The position numbers were made by a program, and so were the translations under genes. Below the pieces are notes generated by a model, which was given only the letters and a program-made list of their open reading frames with translations, did not search any database and was not told where the DNA came from. From SIG440 sp045591095 (GTDB taxonomy: Bacteria > Bacillota > Clostridia > Monoglobales > Monoglobaceae): a stretch of DNA of 42,159 bases. The stretch covers positions 1 to 42,159 of the forward strand of contig JAZNSF010000026.1 of the NCBI GenBank assembly GCA_045591095.1, read 5' to 3'. Of the stretch, positions 40,195 to 42,159 are shown one piece after another; the stretch's first letter is position 1, and every line of letters begins with the position of its first letter.

Positions 40195-41304
40195 TTATTT
40201 TCTTATATATTTAACCTTAATTTCACCCTGCTTGGATGCCGAATATAATGATATCACCGTGTTTCCTCTATTTGTATGCAGGGCAAGAAGTGCTTTCCCT
40301 GCTTGGGTGTTGGTTATATCGGTTTCGATAGGCTCATTATAATATGTCACAATCTTTATTGGATTTTGTGTCAAATACTCTTTTACATTTGCCACACCAT
40401 AGTCCTCTAACGTTTCATCAAAAAAGGGTGAGTATATCCAATATACCGCTTTGTTTCCAACACCCAGCCAATATCCTTGAGTGTATATCGCACCTAAGCT
40501 CGCCCCATTACTTACAAGCCCCTGTTTTCGCATGCTGACATCTTTTAAAGCATTTTGAAACATAAACCCTTTACCTGTGGAGTATCTTGAAAAATCAGAT
40601 TCGTCTGTGAGTGTTATCTCATAGCATCTTTCTATAAGCTTGACAGTTTTCTTCACGCTATCAACAACAACTTCATCTCTGTATGCATCAATTCCCCTTA
40701 AAGTTACACCATTAAGCACAACTTCTTGTGGCTCGATATATGGTGTATAATCTGTAGGGCAACCCTCATATACTACTCGGATGTTTGAAACTGTGGCAGA
40801 ACCACCGCCTGCTGCTGTTGAATTACCGACAAAAAATAGTCTGGATGTCAGGTCAGTTTCCGTAACTGTAAAATATATACCATAGCTTACATAGCGATCA
40901 TTTAGGAAATACACTTGTCTGCCCGACCCAGTGTTTTCCATATAAAAAGCAATTCGGTCACCAACTCTTACAGAAGGGCAGACATCTGAAAGATTTTTGG
41001 CAGTAGTATTTGAAACGGAAGGTAGAGTAAGTGTGCCATCGCCATTATTGGTGAGACCTATGCTTGGAATAACATCTATATTAAACAAGTTATTCCCAGT
41101 AACTCTCAAAACTGGATTTTCTACACTCACTATGTCTATTGGTGCATCAGGAGCAGGTGTGCCGTATTGTGTGCTCTCGCCCAAAACACTTATCTTTCTA
41201 AACGGTCTTTTAAGGCTATTCTCAATTGATATAGGATTTCCCTCTAGCTCCTCAACCTTGGGCAGAGCTTTCATGCGTTCACGTATGTAATTTGCATAAA
41301 ACAT
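40195..41304 (-). CDS. Phage tail/baseplate-associated protein
   Basis: 369 aa beta-rich protein. The segment STQYGTPAPDAPIDIVSVENP followed by LRVTGNNLFNID is a recurrent module of Firmicute prophage tail-tip and receptor-binding proteins, and the middle (about 140-200, YFTVTETDLTSRLFFVGN and on) looks like a carbohydrate-binding jelly-roll. It ends with VISLYSASKQGEIKVKYIRK. GGAGG is 8 nt before the ATG and the gene follows its upstream neighbour by 3 bp. Probably part of host recognition; exact position in the virion unknown. Confidence 0.78.
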   Translation of the reverse strand: MFYANYIRERMKALPKVEELEGNPISIENSLKRPFRKISVLGESTQYGTPAPDAPIDIVSVENPVLRVTGNNLFNIDVIPSIGLTNNGDGTLTLPSVSNTTAKNLSDVCPSVRVGDRIAFYMENTGSGRQVYFLNDRYVSYGIYFTVTETDLTSRLFFVGNSTAAGGGSATVSNIRVVYEGCPTDYTPYIEPQEVVLNGVTLRGIDAYRDEVVVDSVKKTVKLIERCYEITLTDESDFSRYSTGKGFMFQNALKDVSMRKQGLVSNGASLGAIYTQGYWLGVGNKAVYWIYSPFFDETLEDYGVANVKEYLTQNPIKIVTYYNEPIETDITNTQAGKALLALHTNRGNTVISLYSASKQGEIKVKYIRK

Positions 41305-41307
41305 ACC

Positions 41308-42123
41308 CTACACCTCCGTGCACGCATATTCCGAATAGGCAAATCTCCAGCCATAAATGTAAGAAGCTGCATCTTCATCGTAATAAAGAACACCCCAGTC
41401 AAAATAAAGACTATATATCATATTTGTTTCAGGCACTAAATCAATGTCACTTAATCCACTGACGGAATTAATTGTCAAAGTGGTTGCTGTACTGCCGCTC
41501 AAAAAGTCAACCTGAATAAAATCGCCAATGACACCGCTTGGCAAATTTAAATCCAGTACTGTTTGCATCCCAAGGTCATATATCGTATTAACTGAAAGTA
41601 CTTCAGGAGCTTCTGCCGACACATCAGGACTTGGTGTATCTCCCTTGTCGCCCTTGTCGCCTTTATCGCCCTTTAACCCTTCTGAACTTTGACCGCTATC
41701 GACAAACTCTCTTCTTTCCTTATCCCACATGTACCAATTCCCGTTTTCGCCAATATATGGTGGCTTACTCAAAGTTAAAATCTGATTATACACATCAGGG
41801 GTAGGCTCAGACGAGGGGATTCCCTGGTTATAGCCTGACTTCTCTACATCTACTTTTACCACATTTGCAGTTACAAGGTCTCCGCAAAATACCGAAACCG
41901 TAAAAAACGGCGCCTTTATAACCTCCCATGGCACAAGGCATTGGTTTTCTTCCAAAATTACCTCATAAAAATTATTATCAGTATCTCCGAATATAGCTAC
42001 TATCTCGCCTTGCCATTCGTCCGAAAAATCAAAGCTTGCCCTTAAATAATTTTTACTGTCCGAAACCGGCAAAAACTCATCCATTCTTACTATAATCTGA
42101 TTTTTTACACAAAACTTTAACAT
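41308..42123 (-). CDS. Phage baseplate/fibre protein with collagen-like segment
   Basis: 271 aa. The N-terminal 100 residues (MLKFCVKNQIIVRMDEFLPV, CLVPWEVIKAPFFTVSVFCGD) match a module common at the start of Firmicute phage baseplate upper/fibre proteins (BppU-like). A short Gly-x-y run, KGDKGDKGDKGD at about 155-166, is collagen-like and would form a trimeric shaft, followed by a beta-rich C-terminal domain. I use the ATG at 42123 with GAGGTG 8 nt upstream; a GTG at 42144 is the alternative. It is the most upstream visible phage gene; only 36 bp remain to the window edge. Confidence 0.78.
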   Translation of the reverse strand: MLKFCVKNQIIVRMDEFLPVSDSKNYLRASFDFSDEWQGEIVAIFGDTDNNFYEVILEENQCLVPWEVIKAPFFTVSVFCGDLVTANVVKVDVEKSGYNQGIPSSEPTPDVYNQILTLSKPPYIGENGNWYMWDKERREFVDSGQSSEGLKGDKGDKGDKGDTPSPDVSAEAPEVLSVNTIYDLGMQTVLDLNLPSGVIGDFIQVDFLSGSTATTLTINSVSGLSDIDLVPETNMIYSLYFDWGVLYYDEDAASYIYGWRFAYSEYACTEV

Positions 42124-42159
42124 CAAACCCACCACCTCACACAAGTATTATTTTATAAG

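Noticed and set aside
41631..41680. Short tandem repeats resembling a repeat array
   Set aside because: They are in-frame Gly-Asp-Lys codon repeats of the collagen-like phage fibre, not CRISPR or a recombination site.
39913..42123. A diversity-generating retroelement target in the tail genes
   Set aside because: No template repeat, reverse transcriptase or adenine-biased variable region is visible.

Overview
The window is a contiguous chromosomal segment of a low-GC, endospore-forming Firmicute of the class Clostridia, probably a gut-type anaerobe. The evidence is spoIIE, the CtsR-McsA-McsB-ClpC set, surface proteins with S-layer homology (SLH) domains, rubrerythrin, Firmicute-type ribosomal protein order, canonical TTGACA/TATAAT promoters and strong AGGAGG ribosome binding sites. 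No rRNA, tRNA, CRISPR array, transposase or integrase gene was found.

Layout. (1) 1-11,656, minus strand: a surface-polysaccharide operon driven by one strong promoter. It reads from a PglE-like aminotransferase and a PglC-like phosphoglycosyl transferase through two acyltransferases of different folds, a divergent DegT-like protein and four glycosyltransferases to an EpsG-type polymerase and a Wzx flippase cut by the window edge. This is a Wzx/Wzy-type pathway probably primed with a 4-amino-sugar. (2) 11,751-17,372, minus: a cell-surface operon with an SLH-Amidase_3 protein, a U32 family (TrhP-like) protein whose start is overprinted on the amidase tail, and a 941-residue SLH protein. (3) 17,482-18,566: azlCD. 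(4) 18,578-19,091: the least explained part. It holds a 118-bp structured repeat-like element, a 55-codon ORF, and ahead of that ORF a promoter, a long-hairpin RNA and a UUCG-loop terminator. (5) 19,140-23,690, plus: the ctsR-mcsA-mcsB-clpC stress operon with a textbook CtsR operator. (6) 23,689-28,343, minus: trxB, then the rpmG-secE-nusG-rplK-rplA-rplJ-rplL ribosomal and transcription cluster with an L10 leader and attenuator and an unassigned folded leader before rplK. (7) 28,383-31,501: a metal-efflux P-type ATPase with its HMA domain on a separate small protein behind a perfect palindromic operator, and a YjdF-like membrane protein. (8) 31,569-38,858: rubrerythrin, spoIIE (with a Spo0A-type promoter), enolase, an unknown helical protein and recD2. 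(9) 38,863-42,159, minus: the lysis and tail end of a prophage or phage-derived element (tail or baseplate proteins, holin, endolysin), ending in a terminator next to the recD2 promoter.

The best candidate for something undescribed is the promoter, structured RNA, terminator and 55-aa ORF unit at 18,708-19,091, with the repeat-like element behind it. The other regions are mostly recognisable systems, with local oddities listed below. All function calls come from reading motifs and gene context; no database search was run.
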